Below are positions 1 to 8,472 of a DNA stretch of 8,629 nucleotides, piece after piece. Under the pieces are notes generated by a model that was given only the letters and a program-made list of their open reading frames with translations, made no database searches and was not told where the DNA came from. The stretch is from Rubrobacter sp. (GTDB taxonomy: Bacteria > Actinomycetota > Rubrobacteria > Rubrobacterales > Rubrobacteraceae), in the NCBI GenBank assembly GCA_013815575.1, contig JACDFX010000042.1, forward strand, positions 1 to 8,629, in the 5' to 3' direction. The position numbers and the translations under genes are program-made. Position 1 is the first letter of the stretch; each line of letters opens with the position of its first letter.

Positions 1-378
1 CCCCGGGTCCGCGGGGTTCCCGAGCCCGTCCCGGGCGGCCAGCGGCTCCCCGTCGGGCCCCACGTAGAGGACCTGAAGGCCCGTCGGGTCGCCGACCGTG
101 GTGACGAGCTCTTCGGCGTAGTCCTCGGCGGGGGGTAGGGTCTGGTCTTCCGGATCACGCAGGCCTTCCAAAAACTCCTGCGCGCCCGTGTTCGCCGTCT
201 GGGAGCGTTGCAGGAGGATCTCGTCCTCCGCGCCCGTGAGCTGGTCTTGCGCGAAAGAGTAGAGGACGAGGCCGATGATCAGGCTCGTCACCGAGGAGAT
301 GCCGACCAGGGCCACGAAGACGCGGGCCTGGAAGCTGGCCTGGGGCAGCAGGCTCCTTCTCTTGGTCTTCTTCTCTAT
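1..378 (-). CDS. Two-component sensor histidine kinase, N-terminal part only (cut by window edge)
   Basis: The 126 codons visible give a basic N-terminus (EKKTKRRSLLPQ), one hydrophobic membrane segment at about residues 20-42 (VFVALVGISSVTSLIIGLVL), then a hydrophilic stretch (AQDQLTGAEDEILLQRSQTA and onward) that looks like the start of an extracytoplasmic sensor domain. HAMP, HisKA and ATPase domains would lie beyond base 1, so the kinase call rests on this architecture and on the response regulator gene 11 nt upstream on the same strand. It would sense an unknown signal outside the membrane and phosphorylate that regulator. The start is odd: the frame has no ATG, GTG or TTG between the end of the regulator and the membrane segment. 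The best candidate is ATA at 378-376, preceded by GGAG at 390-387 with an 8-nt spacer. A CTG start just after AAGGAG (at Leu10 or Leu11) would be too close to that site. The family call is likely; the start is uncertain. Confidence 0.75.
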   Translation of the reverse strand, partial: MEKKTKRRSLLPQASFQARVFVALVGISSVTSLIIGLVLYSFAQDQLTGAEDEILLQRSQTANTGAQEFLEGLRDPEDQTLPPAEDYAEELVTTVGDPTGLQVLYVGPDGEPLAARDGLGNPADPG

Positions 379-389
379 TGTCGCCGCTC

Positions 390-1079
390 CTAACCCGGCC
401 GGGCGGCCCGGTAACCCACGCTCGGCACGGTCTGAATGATCTGCGGCCTGGACGGGTCCCCCTCGACCTTTGCCCTGAGCCTACTTATGTGGACGTCTAT
501 GTAGCGGCTGGCGAGGTAGTGCGAACCCGTCGAGACGGCCTCGGAGATCTGGGCCCGCGTGAAGGCCTGCCCCGGCCGGCGCATCAACAACGCCAGTATC
601 TTGAATTCCGTGGGCGTGAGCTCCAGCGACCGTCCGTCCCGGCTGACCGTGTACGCCCCCGGATCCAACTCCAGCGTCCCGAGCCGCAGAAGACCCTCCC
701 GGCCCTGCCCGCCGCGCCCGAACCGCCTCAGGATGGCCTTGATCCTGGCGAGCAACTCCTTGGTGTCGAAGGGCTTGGTTATGTAGTCGTCCGCCCCGAG
801 CTCCAGCCCCACGACCTTGTCCACGGACTGGCTCTTGGCCGTGAGCAACACCACGGGCACGTCGCTCTGCTCCCGCATCTTTTTCAAGACCTCGAACCCG
901 CTCATTCTGGGCAGCATGATGTCCAGAATGACGAGGTCCAAGTCCTCGCCTTCGAGCGCCCTCAAGGCCTCCGTGCCGTCCGCCGCCGTCACGACCCTGT
1001 AACCCTCCGACGCCAGCACGATGGAGGTCACCTCCAAGAGGGCCGGGTCGTCGTCGACCAGCAATATAGTCTCGTCCAA
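390..1079 (-). CDS. OmpR/PhoB-family DNA-binding response regulator
   Basis: A 229-residue protein with the two standard domains. The receiver domain (about 3-118) shows the acidic pocket D9-D10-D11, the phosphoacceptor D53 in LVILDIMLP, T80 in VVLLTA and K102 in DYITKPF. The winged-helix domain (about 130-226) has ELTPTEFKILALL, then RYIDVHISRLRAKVE and the C-terminal TVPSVGYR wing motif typical of OmpR/PhoB. It should be phosphorylated by the kinase encoded just downstream and then control transcription; the target genes cannot be read here. The start used is TTG at 1079-1077, which gives the usual short lead (MDETILLVDDD). Two GGAGG motifs precede it, at 1095-1091 (11-nt spacer) and 1085-1081 (1 nt, too close). 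No ATG or GTG lies in frame just upstream. It is divergent from dnaK, with 164 nt between the two starts. No clear promoter was found for this strand. Confidence 0.93.
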   Translation of the reverse strand: MDETILLVDDDPALLEVTSIVLASEGYRVVTAADGTEALRALEGEDLDLVILDIMLPRMSGFEVLKKMREQSDVPVVLLTAKSQSVDKVVGLELGADDYITKPFDTKELLARIKAILRRFGRGGQGREGLLRLGTLELDPGAYTVSRDGRSLELTPTEFKILALLMRRPGQAFTRAQISEAVSTGSHYLASRYIDVHISRLRAKVEGDPSRPQIIQTVPSVGYRAARPG

Positions 1080-1172
1080 GCCTCCAGAAACCTCCAGATC
1101 TACCCTCGCCGCCCACCCGCAAGGCCCCCCGTATCCTACCCTATACCGTCGGCTCGTCCCATCGGCGTAAGA

Positions 1173-1193
1173 CTTGAAGCTTGGACACTCACA
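1173..1193 (+). promoter_or_regulatory. HspR operator (HAIR-type inverted repeat) upstream of dnaK
   Basis: The half-sites are CTTGAAG at 1173-1179 and ACTCACA at 1187-1193, separated by exactly 7 nt. The known HAIR consensus is CTTGAGT-N7-ACTCAAG, so each half matches 5 of 7 bases, including the CTTGA and ACTCA parts, in the right spacing. The site covers the -35 box and part of the spacer of the dnaK promoter, where a bound HspR would block RNA polymerase. The same transcript encodes an HspR at 4913-5320, which makes a negative feedback loop likely. The sequence match and position are seen; binding is inferred. Confidence 0.75.
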
Positions 1194-1202
1194 TTTTATA
1201 CT
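1174..1202 (+). promoter_or_regulatory. Probable dnaK operon promoter, housekeeping-sigma type
   Basis: The -35 box is TTGAAG at 1174-1179 and the -10 box is TATACT at 1197-1202, with an optimal 17-nt spacer. The -10 matches TATAAT at 5 of 6 positions and the -35 matches TTGACA at 4 of 6. Transcription would begin near 1208-1210, leaving a leader of about 35 nt before the dnaK start. The leader contains the ribosome site GGGAGG at 1231-1236. The overlap with the HAIR operator supports this assignment. No CIRCE element (HrcA operator) is present. Confidence 0.7.
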
Positions 1203-1243
1203 GCCAAAGACTTAGATAACTCGTTTTCGCGGGAGGTACGCGC

Positions 1244-3154
<1,911 letters not shown>

Positions 3155-3155
3155 G

Positions 3156-3779
3156 TTGGCCGGCGAAGAGGAGAGGCGCGACCCAAACCTCCCGGAGGAA
3201 GATCCCCTCCGGGGGGACGATCCCGTCGAAGAGGCGCAGGGCTCCCCGGACGACCCGGACATCGTCGAGGAGACGGGGGCCGTGGTAGAAGAGTCGGAGG
3301 CCGAGAACCCTGGGGCCGACGGGGAAGAGCCCGTCGTGCCGCTCTCCGAGTTCGAGGCCGTGAGCGCGGAGCGGGACCAGTACCTGGACGCCCTCAAGCG
3401 CCTGAAGGCCGAGTTCGACAACTCCCGCAAACGCCAGCAGCGGGAGCGGGCCAGGACCCTCGAAGCCGCCTCCGAGAAGCTGGTGCAGGAACTCCTGCCC
3501 GTGCTGGACAACCTGGACCGCGCCCTCGAATCCGACGGTGACATCCGGGGCGGCGTGCAGGCCACCCGCGAGCAGCTCGCCGACGTGCTCGCCGAAGAGG
3601 GCCTCCTGCCTGTCGCCTCCGACGGCCAGCCCTTCGACCCGAACGTGCACGAGGCAGTCATGGGCCGCCCCTCCGAAGACCACGAAGACGGCACCGTCCT
3701 CCAAACCTTCCAGAGGGGGTATCTGCTCAACGGCAGGGCCATACGCCCGGCGAAGGTTGTGGTTGCGAAACAGGCTTAG
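3156..3779 (+). CDS. grpE: GrpE nucleotide exchange factor for DnaK
   Basis: A 207-residue GrpE that, as a dimer, releases ADP from DnaK and so drives the chaperone cycle. The first 60 residues or so are very acidic and probably disordered. A long helix follows (about 63-125, containing [18 protein letters not shown] and [13 protein letters not shown]), then the compact C-terminal beta domain. The family signature is clear: [10 protein letters not shown] at 160-169 and [20 protein letters not shown] at 186-205. The start is TTG at 3156, one base after the dnaK stop. A GGGGAG stretch lies about 12 nt upstream, so translation is probably coupled to dnaK. There is no ATG nearby in frame. Its place between dnaK and dnaJ is the normal actinobacterial order. 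Confidence 0.96.
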   Translation: MAGEEERRDPNLPEEDPLRGDDPVEEAQGSPDDPDIVEETGAVVEESEAENPGADGEEPVVPLSEFEAVSAERDQYLDALKRLKAEFDNSRKRQQRERARTLEAASEKLVQELLPVLDNLDRALESDGDIRGGVQATREQLADVLAEEGLLPVASDGQPFDPNVHEAVMGRPSEDHEDGTVLQTFQRGYLLNGRAIRPAKVVVAKQA

Positions 3780-3782
3780 GCC

Positions 3783-4916
3783 GTGGAGACGAAAGACCTC
3801 TACAAAGTTCTGGAGGTATCCAAGGGGGCTTCGCAGGACGAGATCCGTCGCTCCTACCGCCGCCTCGCCCGCAAGTACCACCCCGACGCCAACCCCGGCG
3901 ACGAGGGCGCCGAGGATCGCTTCAAGGGGATCCAACAGGCCTATGAAATCCTCTCCAACCCGGAGAAACGCCGGGAATACGACGAAGGACCGCGCCAATT
4001 TTTCGGTGCCGGTAACGCGGGGCAGGGTGCCGGTGGCGGTACCACCGGCGCGGACTTTCAGAACTTCTCCGACCTCTCTGACCTTTTCGGCGGCTTCGGC
4101 AACCTCGGCGATGTCTTCGGGCAGGCCACCTCGAACCGCCGCCAGGCCTCACCCAAGGGTGAAGACGTTACCGTAAGCGTGAAATTGAAGTTTACGGAGG
4201 CGCTCGAAGGCGTGACGACGCGGGTGGGGGTGCCGGTAGAGGAGGCTTGCGGGGATTGCGGGGGGAGTGGGGCCGCCCCGGGGACCTCGCCGCGGACCTG
4301 CCCGCAGTGTGGCGGGCGCGGGACGCAGAGCCGGGACCAGGGTTTGTTCGCGCTCTCGACGGCGTGCTCGCGGTGCGGGGGGAGGGGCAGCATCGTGGAG
4401 ACCCCGTGTTCCAGGTGCAGGGGCGCCGGGAAGACGCGGGGGGTTAGGCAGGTGAAAGTCAGGATCCCGGCCGGGGCCAGGGACGGGATGAAGGTACGAA
4501 TCCCGGGTAGGGGTGGCGGCGGGAGGAGCGGTGGGCCGGCGGGGGACCTCTTTGTGGTGACGAGGGTCGAGGAGCACCCCGTGTTCAAGAGAAAGGGCGA
4601 CGATTTCGTGGTCTCCGTGCCGGTAAGCTTCGTCGAAGCGGCGCTCGGGGCCGAGATAGAGGCGCCCAGGCCCGGGGGCGGGACCGTCAGGCTCAAGCTT
4701 CCGGCCGGGACGCAGAACGGCAAGCAGTTCAAGGTCAGGGGGGCCGGGGCTCCGAGGACCAGGAAGAGTGGGCCGGAGCGCGGCGACCTCATCGTGCGGG
4801 TTGACGTGGTCGTGCCGAAAAAGCTCAAGCGGCGGGAGCGTGAGATCCTTGAGGCGCTCTCCGAGGAGCGGGACGAGAACGTGCGGGCGGAGCTTTTTAG
4901 GAGGGTTGGGTCATGA
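3783..4916 (+). CDS. dnaJ: Chaperone protein DnaJ (type I Hsp40)
   Basis: A 377-residue co-chaperone that delivers unfolded proteins to DnaK and triggers its ATP hydrolysis. The J domain (about 4-68) has the essential HPD at 33-35. A Gly/Phe-rich stretch with DLFGGFGNLGDVFG follows at about 73-114. The zinc domain has four CxxCxGxG repeats starting at C156, C173, C195 and C209, enough for two zinc ions. The C-terminal substrate-binding domains run from about 220 to 345. All these parts define a canonical DnaJ rather than a shorter CbpA-like protein. The start is GTG at 3783, 3 nt after the grpE stop, with only a weak AGG ribosome site; coupling to grpE is likely. Its stop overlaps the hspR start as ATGA. 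Actinobacteria often carry two dnaJ genes; this is the one linked to dnaK. Confidence 0.97.
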   Translation: METKDLYKVLEVSKGASQDEIRRSYRRLARKYHPDANPGDEGAEDRFKGIQQAYEILSNPEKRREYDEGPRQFFGAGNAGQGAGGGTTGADFQNFSDLSDLFGGFGNLGDVFGQATSNRRQASPKGEDVTVSVKLKFTEALEGVTTRVGVPVEEACGDCGGSGAAPGTSPRTCPQCGGRGTQSRDQGLFALSTACSRCGGRGSIVETPCSRCRGAGKTRGVRQVKVRIPAGARDGMKVRIPGRGGGGRSGGPAGDLFVVTRVEEHPVFKRKGDDFVVSVPVSFVEAALGAEIEAPRPGGGTVRLKLPAGTQNGKQFKVRGAGAPRTRKSGPERGDLIVRVDVVVPKKLKRREREILEALSEERDENVRAELFRRVGS

Positions 4917-5320
4917 GCCTCCGCAAGCGCCCTCTGTACATGATCGGTATCGCCTCGGAGTTGATCGGGGTCCACCCCCAGACCCTACGCATGTACGAGC
5001 AGAAGGGCCTGCTCCGCCCGCGCAAGAGCATCAAGAACACGCGCCTCTATTCCCAGGAGGACATCGAGCTCGGCCGTCACATTCAGCGTCTCACCCAGGA
5101 GATGGGCATGAACCTCGCCGGGGTCAAGACGGTTCTCGACCTCGAAGGCCGGGTTGTCAGGCTCGCTTCCGAGAACCGTCTGCTGCGGGAGGAATTGAGA
5201 AGGCGGGAGCTGGAGCACGACCGGGCCGTCGCCGAGGTTCACCAGAGCTATAAGAGGGAGATCGTGCTGGTGCCCAGGGGTGAGTTGGCGCGCGCCCGTC
5301 AGAACCGGAAGGGACGCTGA
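4913..5320 (+). CDS. hspR: HspR, MerR-family repressor of the heat-shock operon
   Basis: A 135-residue regulator. A MerR-type winged-helix domain fills about residues 8-77: YMIGIASELIGVHPQTLRMYEQKGLL is the helix-turn-helix, and RLYSQEDIELGRHIQRL with MNLAGVKTVLDLE is the following wing and helix. The C-terminal part (about 80-112) is a charged helix suited to dimer formation. In actinobacteria HspR binds HAIR repeats and uses DnaK as co-repressor, so it releases DNA when DnaK is busy with damaged proteins. A good HAIR match lies at the dnaK promoter at the head of this operon. The ATG start overlaps the dnaJ stop by 4 nt and has a strong AGGAGG at 4899-4904 with an 8-nt spacer. Sequence and context agree; feedback control is inferred from the family. 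Confidence 0.95.
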   Translation: MSLRKRPLYMIGIASELIGVHPQTLRMYEQKGLLRPRKSIKNTRLYSQEDIELGRHIQRLTQEMGMNLAGVKTVLDLEGRVVRLASENRLLREELRRRELEHDRAVAEVHQSYKREIVLVPRGELARARQNRKGR

Positions 5321-5808
5321 TGTCCGAACCCATGCACTGCTACCGCCACCCCAAAAGGGAGACGCGTGTCTCGTGCGCCACCTGCGGCCGGCCCATCTGC
5401 ACCGAATGCATGCGCCAGACCGAAGTCGGCATAAAGTGCCCGGAGGACGCCAGGCTCCCCCGCGGAGCCCGGGCCGGCGCCATGAAGCCGAACCAGATCC
5501 TCAAGACCCTGCTCGCCGGCGTCGGGATCGCCGCGGTCGGGACCTTCGTGGTGGCTTACGTCCTCTTCGCGCTCCCGTTTACGTTGCTCATCTCGGCCGC
5601 CGCCGGTTACGGGGCGGGGACCCTCATCAACCGCGCCGGTGGCCGCAACGGCGGCACCGTGGCTATTCTCACCTCCGTCGTCGCCACCGCGATACCGTTC
5701 CTCGTGGTCCTTGGCCCAGGGGTCCTGGAAGGGATCGTCAACCCTATCCGTCTCGTCGCGATGGTCATCGCGATGATCGCCGCCGGCGTCGCGAACCGCC
5801 AACTCTAA
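5320..5808 (+). CDS. Small membrane protein with N-terminal B-box-like zinc finger
   Basis: A 162-residue protein in two parts. Residues 7-40 hold a Cys/His cluster (C7, H10, C19, C22, C27, C30, C40) in the context CYRHPKRETRVSCATCGRPIC, which resembles the B-box-like zinc finger found before rhomboid and other membrane domains in actinobacteria. After a basic linker (about 44-60), hydrophobic segments lie at roughly 62-84, 86-104, 114-132 and 142-158, suggesting three or four membrane helices. No rhomboid Ser-His catalytic motif (such as GxSG) is visible, so I do not call it a protease. The ATG overlaps the hspR stop as TGATG, so it should be cotranslated with the heat-shock operon. A role in membrane or protein stress is a guess from context only. 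The function is unknown. Confidence 0.85.
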   Translation: MSEPMHCYRHPKRETRVSCATCGRPICTECMRQTEVGIKCPEDARLPRGARAGAMKPNQILKTLLAGVGIAAVGTFVVAYVLFALPFTLLISAAAGYGAGTLINRAGGRNGGTVAILTSVVATAIPFLVVLGPGVLEGIVNPIRLVAMVIAMIAAGVANRQL

Positions 5809-6249
5809 CTAGAACAGCGGCTACCAAGACTCCCGCCCACGACCGGCGGCACCGGATGCACCAAGGGAACCACGCGCATCTTTCGGGCCCCATCCCCCTG
5901 TATGCCGCTCCGCAAGGTCATCTTGCACCGCGCCACCCTTGCCAGCGTCTGCTGTTATCCGAAACAGGCGCCTACGCCCCACAAACAGGGACCTCCATGT
6001 CCGCTTCAAGGCTCTCTGGCGGTGCGGTTGAACCTTGAGACACCACCCCTCTGCCTGTGGATAACTACACGAGCCGCCATTCTAAAGCACAAAAGTCCGG
6101 GGACCGGGCCGTGGCTTGGAGGGCCGAACGGCGGTAGAAGACTTACACTTAACTCTAAGATAAAATTAGACCTGAGGATGAGGGTGAGCATCAAAAAATA
6201 CTTTCAGAAAGGCTGGCGTAGCCCAAAGGGGCGTGCTAGGGTTGCCTCC
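5809..6249 (+). other. 441-nt intergenic region, mostly featureless
   Basis: No convincing gene is seen on either strand. It holds a weak hairpin (CCGCC at 5833-5837 with GGCGG at 5845-5849, no T-run) shortly after the heat-shock operon, a perfect DnaA box at 6056-6064 and a weaker 7/9 match (TTATCCGAA) at 5955-5963. An unusually AT-rich patch at about 6141-6170 includes a possible -10 box TAAAAT at 6161-6166, but no good -35 box stands in front of it. That patch also contains the short inverted repeat TCTAA-N7-TTAGA (6154-6170). The promoter of the downstream gene is probably in this patch. The frame of the downstream gene is open back to 5902, but the encoded residues look non-coding. Confidence 0.5.
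6056..6064 (-). promoter_or_regulatory. Single perfect DnaA box
   Basis: The plus strand reads TGTGGATAA, the exact complement of the DnaA consensus TTATCCACA. An imperfect copy in the opposite orientation (TTATCCGAA, 7 of 9) lies about 90 nt upstream at 5955-5963. No origin genes (dnaA, dnaN, gyrB) or box clusters are present, so this is not a replication origin as far as can be seen. It could be a DnaA-responsive control site or a chance match. Confidence 0.4.
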
Positions 6250-6789
6250 ATGAGAGAAGACATGCAGTACATCAGTGGGGTTTTGGACGAGTTGGAAGCG
6301 ATCGTTCAAGACGCATCCGGCGTACCGATGCGTAAGGGACGGGCCGTCGTCGACCGGTCGGATCTACTTGTGATGCTTGACGAGCTCAGGGCGTCTCTGC
6401 CCCGCGAGCTGGCCGAGGCCGAGTCTCTTCGTCGGGAGTGCGGGGTCATGGTCGCCTCCGCGGAAGAAGAGGGCCGGCGCATAGTGGAAGAGTCCCACCA
6501 CCGGGCCAACGCCATGGTCCCCGAGACGGAACTTTGTCGGAGGGCGGATCGTCGGGCGGGGGAGATCATAGACGGCGCTGAGCGTTACGCCGAGGAGGTC
6601 TCCAGCGGCTCCGAGGTGTACAGGGACAGAGTAATGGGCCAGCTTGAGGACTGGTTTCAGGACTCGCTCGTCTCCGTAGAGGAGTCCAGGCAGGAGCTCA
6701 GCGGCGTTCCCGTGCAGCGTCCCGCGCCCCAGCCGGAGGTCGTCGAGGAGGAAAACGACGATCGCGGTTGGCGGGCAAGCTCGGCCTAG
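6250..6789 (+). CDS. DivIVA-like coiled-coil protein (actinobacterial conserved family)
   Basis: A 179-residue, strongly charged, mostly helical protein. The N-terminus has YISGVLDELEAIVQDASGVP and RAVVDRSDLLVMLDELRASLP (about 7-51). This resembles an actinobacterial family often annotated as ATPase or cell-division initiation protein, which has short conserved segments before a DivIVA-like helix. A long coiled coil follows (about 52-150), with repeats such as EEEGRRIVEESHHRANAMV and RRADRRAGEIIDGAERYAEEV, then a Pro-rich acidic tail (158-179). DivIVA relatives mark curved membrane at poles and septa; the role of this one is unknown. I start it at ATG 6250 because AGGG at 6238-6241 has an 8-nt spacer and because the residues encoded upstream (basic and Trp/Pro-rich) do not fit the family. 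The family's usual gene neighbours (coaD, rpmF) are absent, so it may be a paralogue. Confidence 0.75.
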   Translation: MREDMQYISGVLDELEAIVQDASGVPMRKGRAVVDRSDLLVMLDELRASLPRELAEAESLRRECGVMVASAEEEGRRIVEESHHRANAMVPETELCRRADRRAGEIIDGAERYAEEVSSGSEVYRDRVMGQLEDWFQDSLVSVEESRQELSGVPVQRPAPQPEVVEEENDDRGWRASSA

Positions 6790-6822
6790 CCGAACCTTCC
6801 TCGTCGCCCTGCGCCGGTTCGG
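6790..6822 (+). terminator. Inverted repeat just after the DivIVA-like gene, possible terminator
   Basis: CCGAACC (6790-6796) and GGTTCGG (6816-6822) form a perfect 7-bp stem with a 19-nt loop, beginning at the base after the stop codon. There is no T-run after it and the loop is long, so a classic intrinsic terminator is doubtful; it may slow polymerase or protect the mRNA end. Confidence 0.35.
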
Positions 6823-6941
6823 ATTGATCCCGGGCCGAACAGCGCGCCTCCCTTCTTTCCAGGCCGATCCGGTTCACGGGCGGGTTAGCCCTCTTATTCC
6901 AAAATGTCGACGCTTCCCGGCAACGTGGTGAGTCCCTACGC

Positions 6942-7136
6942 GTGACGAGCGCTGAAACCGGCCACCGTCCTTACTCCTAACTGGGGATAGCCTCGTTCGC
7001 GCTGTCTTTCTCTTCGGGCCTGCTGCTCGTCACCCTGGGCCTATTGGCCTGGCTCCTCTCGGAATGGAACCCTCCTGGCGATGAGGCGGCGTATGGCTTC
7101 GGACTCTCGGTGTTGGGCCTGAGTTGCGGGTCATGA
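6942..7136 (+). pseudogene. Remnant of a small membrane protein gene with an in-frame stop
   Basis: Reading from GTG 6942 gives VTSAETGHRPYS, then a TAA at 6978-6980. The same frame then continues with LGIASFALSFSSGLLLVTLG, the segment LLAWLLSEWNPPGDEAAYG and GFGLSVLGLSCGS before TGA at 7134-7136. The pattern of a short polar head, Tyr-Ser, then Leu-Gly-Ile-Ala-Ser-Phe leading into a membrane helix is typical of small actinobacterial DUF4190-like membrane proteins. Such proteins normally continue into a second helix, which would start where this frame ends (GFGLSVLGLSCG). A GGTGAG lies 9 nt before the GTG. I infer a gene broken by a nonsense mutation and truncated at its 3' end, close to the insertion sequence boundary at 7167. 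It could instead be a 51-codon fragment of no function, or chance; the hydrophobic pattern argues against chance. Confidence 0.45.
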
Positions 7137-7166
7137 TGGGTGTATCAAACTAGGCCAGGAATAGGT

Positions 7167-7190
7167 GGCTCTGTCGGCTTCTTGGTGAAG
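7167..7190 (+). repeat. Putative terminal inverted repeat of the ISL3 element (transposase 3' side)
   Basis: The sequence begins GGCTCTGTCGGCTTCTTGG. It is placed here from its resemblance to ISL3-family ends and its distance from the transposase stop. It cannot be confirmed without the opposite end of the element. Confidence 0.5.
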
Positions 7191-8172
7191 CGGCGCGTCC
7201 TCTTCTGGGTCGCCGCCCGAGCAGTCTTCAGGCAGCCAGCATCCTCGCCCTGAGCAGATCGAACCCCGCTCGTCCGTAGCCCTGTCGTTTCAACAGCTTG
7301 AGCTTATTCACGAACCCTTCCACGGGGCCGTTAGACCAAGTTTCCGTCAGCCCCGCCTTCACCGCGGCCAGGTCCTTCTTCAGGCCCGCGGCGAAGTTTC
7401 GCAACGCCGGAGCGTTGCACACCTCGGCCTCTTGGATCCACCCGTCCAGCTTCTCGCTTTCGAGGTCACGGACCATCTTCGCGAAGTCCTGCGTCAGCCT
7501 GTGGGCGTCGGCGAGTGCCCGGTCGGCGTCGCACAGCCTCCCCAGGTACTCCTTCTGCTCCTCCGTAAGCTTCTCCGGCCTTCGCACGAACAGCGCCGCC
7601 ACGTTCTTGGAGGTCGGGGAGAGCCCCGCCACAGAGCCCTTCCTCGCCCTCGGCACCGAGGACGGCGGTTTCCCTCGGGCCTCGGCGCGACGGAGTTGGG
7701 CGATGAAGCGGGCGCAGGTCTCTTCGCTGTTTTGGTAGCCCCGCTCCCGGATCTCCCGGTACAACCTCTTGCCGTTTCTGCACCCCTCGCCCCACCGCCC
7801 TAGCAAGTACGGCACGTACGCATCGAGTACGCTTTTCTTCCTCTTGTACGCCCTGCGCGGGGGAGGCTCTTCCAAGTCCTTGTAGCGGTAGACGGTCCTG
7901 GCACTTATGCCGAGCCGGCGGCAGATGTGCCTGAGATCCGCGCCAGCGAGGTACAGGCGACGGATGTCCTCCCATTGCCGGACCAGCCGCTCGTAGCGTT
8001 TTCTGGCGGCCTCCTCTATCTTGCGGTCGTGTTTTCTCGGTCGGTTGGGCATGATGGGCCCGGAACCGAAGGAGTCGTCGCTTTTGTCTTCGGGCGTGGC
8101 CTCCGGTGCGGCCGCCCCGCGCAGTGCGGGCTGTTTGTGGAGCAGGAACTCCTCCAGCGTCTGGGCGAGGTT

Positions 8173-8197
8173 GTGCCAGCGAAGCTAGGTGCCAGCG
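8173..8197 (-). repeat. Direct repeat marking the 7-nt frameshift insertion in the transposase
   Basis: On the plus strand GTGCCAGCG occurs at 8173-8181 and again at 8189-8197, 16 nt apart. Removing one 7-nt copy (GTGCCAG, 8173-8179) gives a continuous reading DRWHLASNLAQTLEEF, which fits the ISL3 pattern DRWHL-x-x-NL. The insertion therefore looks like a local duplication of a nearby sequence. Confidence 0.6.
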
Positions 8198-8472
8198 GTC
8201 GGCGACCTGTGTGGCCTCGGGGGCGCCCTTGGCGAGGGCTTCGCGGTAGATGTTCGATCGGTCCCGGGTGGCGGTCTCCACCTCGGGGTGGTGCTCCAAC
8301 CAGGCCACGAGGCTTTCTTGCGAGCGTTCGGGGAGCAAGTCCGCCACCCGGCGGCGTTCGAGGTCCACCAGGATCGTCCCGTAACGGGCCCCGCGGCGGA
8401 AAGCGAAGTCGTCCACGCCAAGCACCCTCACCTTCCCCGAGTCCCGTAGCGGTGCGCTCTTCGCCCTCCGGA

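Noticed and set aside
5833..5849. Hairpin CCGCC/GGCGG as terminator of the heat-shock operon
   Set aside because: A 5-bp stem with a 7-nt loop and no T-run is expected by chance in GC-rich DNA.
6033..6055. Second HspR site beginning CTTGAGA
   Set aside because: Only the left half matches; the right half at the 7-nt spacing (CCTCTGC) does not resemble ACTCAAG.
5902..6249. N-terminal extension of the DivIVA-like gene back to ATG 5902 (or ATG 6178)
   Set aside because: The encoded residues are rich in Pro, His, Cys and Trp and unlike the charged coiled-coil family. No ribosome site fits either start, whereas 6250 has one and the family-like N-terminus.
7228..8052. Minus-strand open frame starting MPNRPRKHD taken as an independent helix-turn-helix gene
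   Set aside because: Transposase sequence in the same frame continues upstream of 8052 to about 8172, so it is the C-terminal part of the broken ISL3 transposase, not a separate regulator.
7466..8431. Minus-strand open frame taken as one intact 321-residue protein
   Set aside because: Only its first part (to about 8180) is transposase-like. After DRWHLAS the residues become low-complexity, showing that the true frame has shifted.
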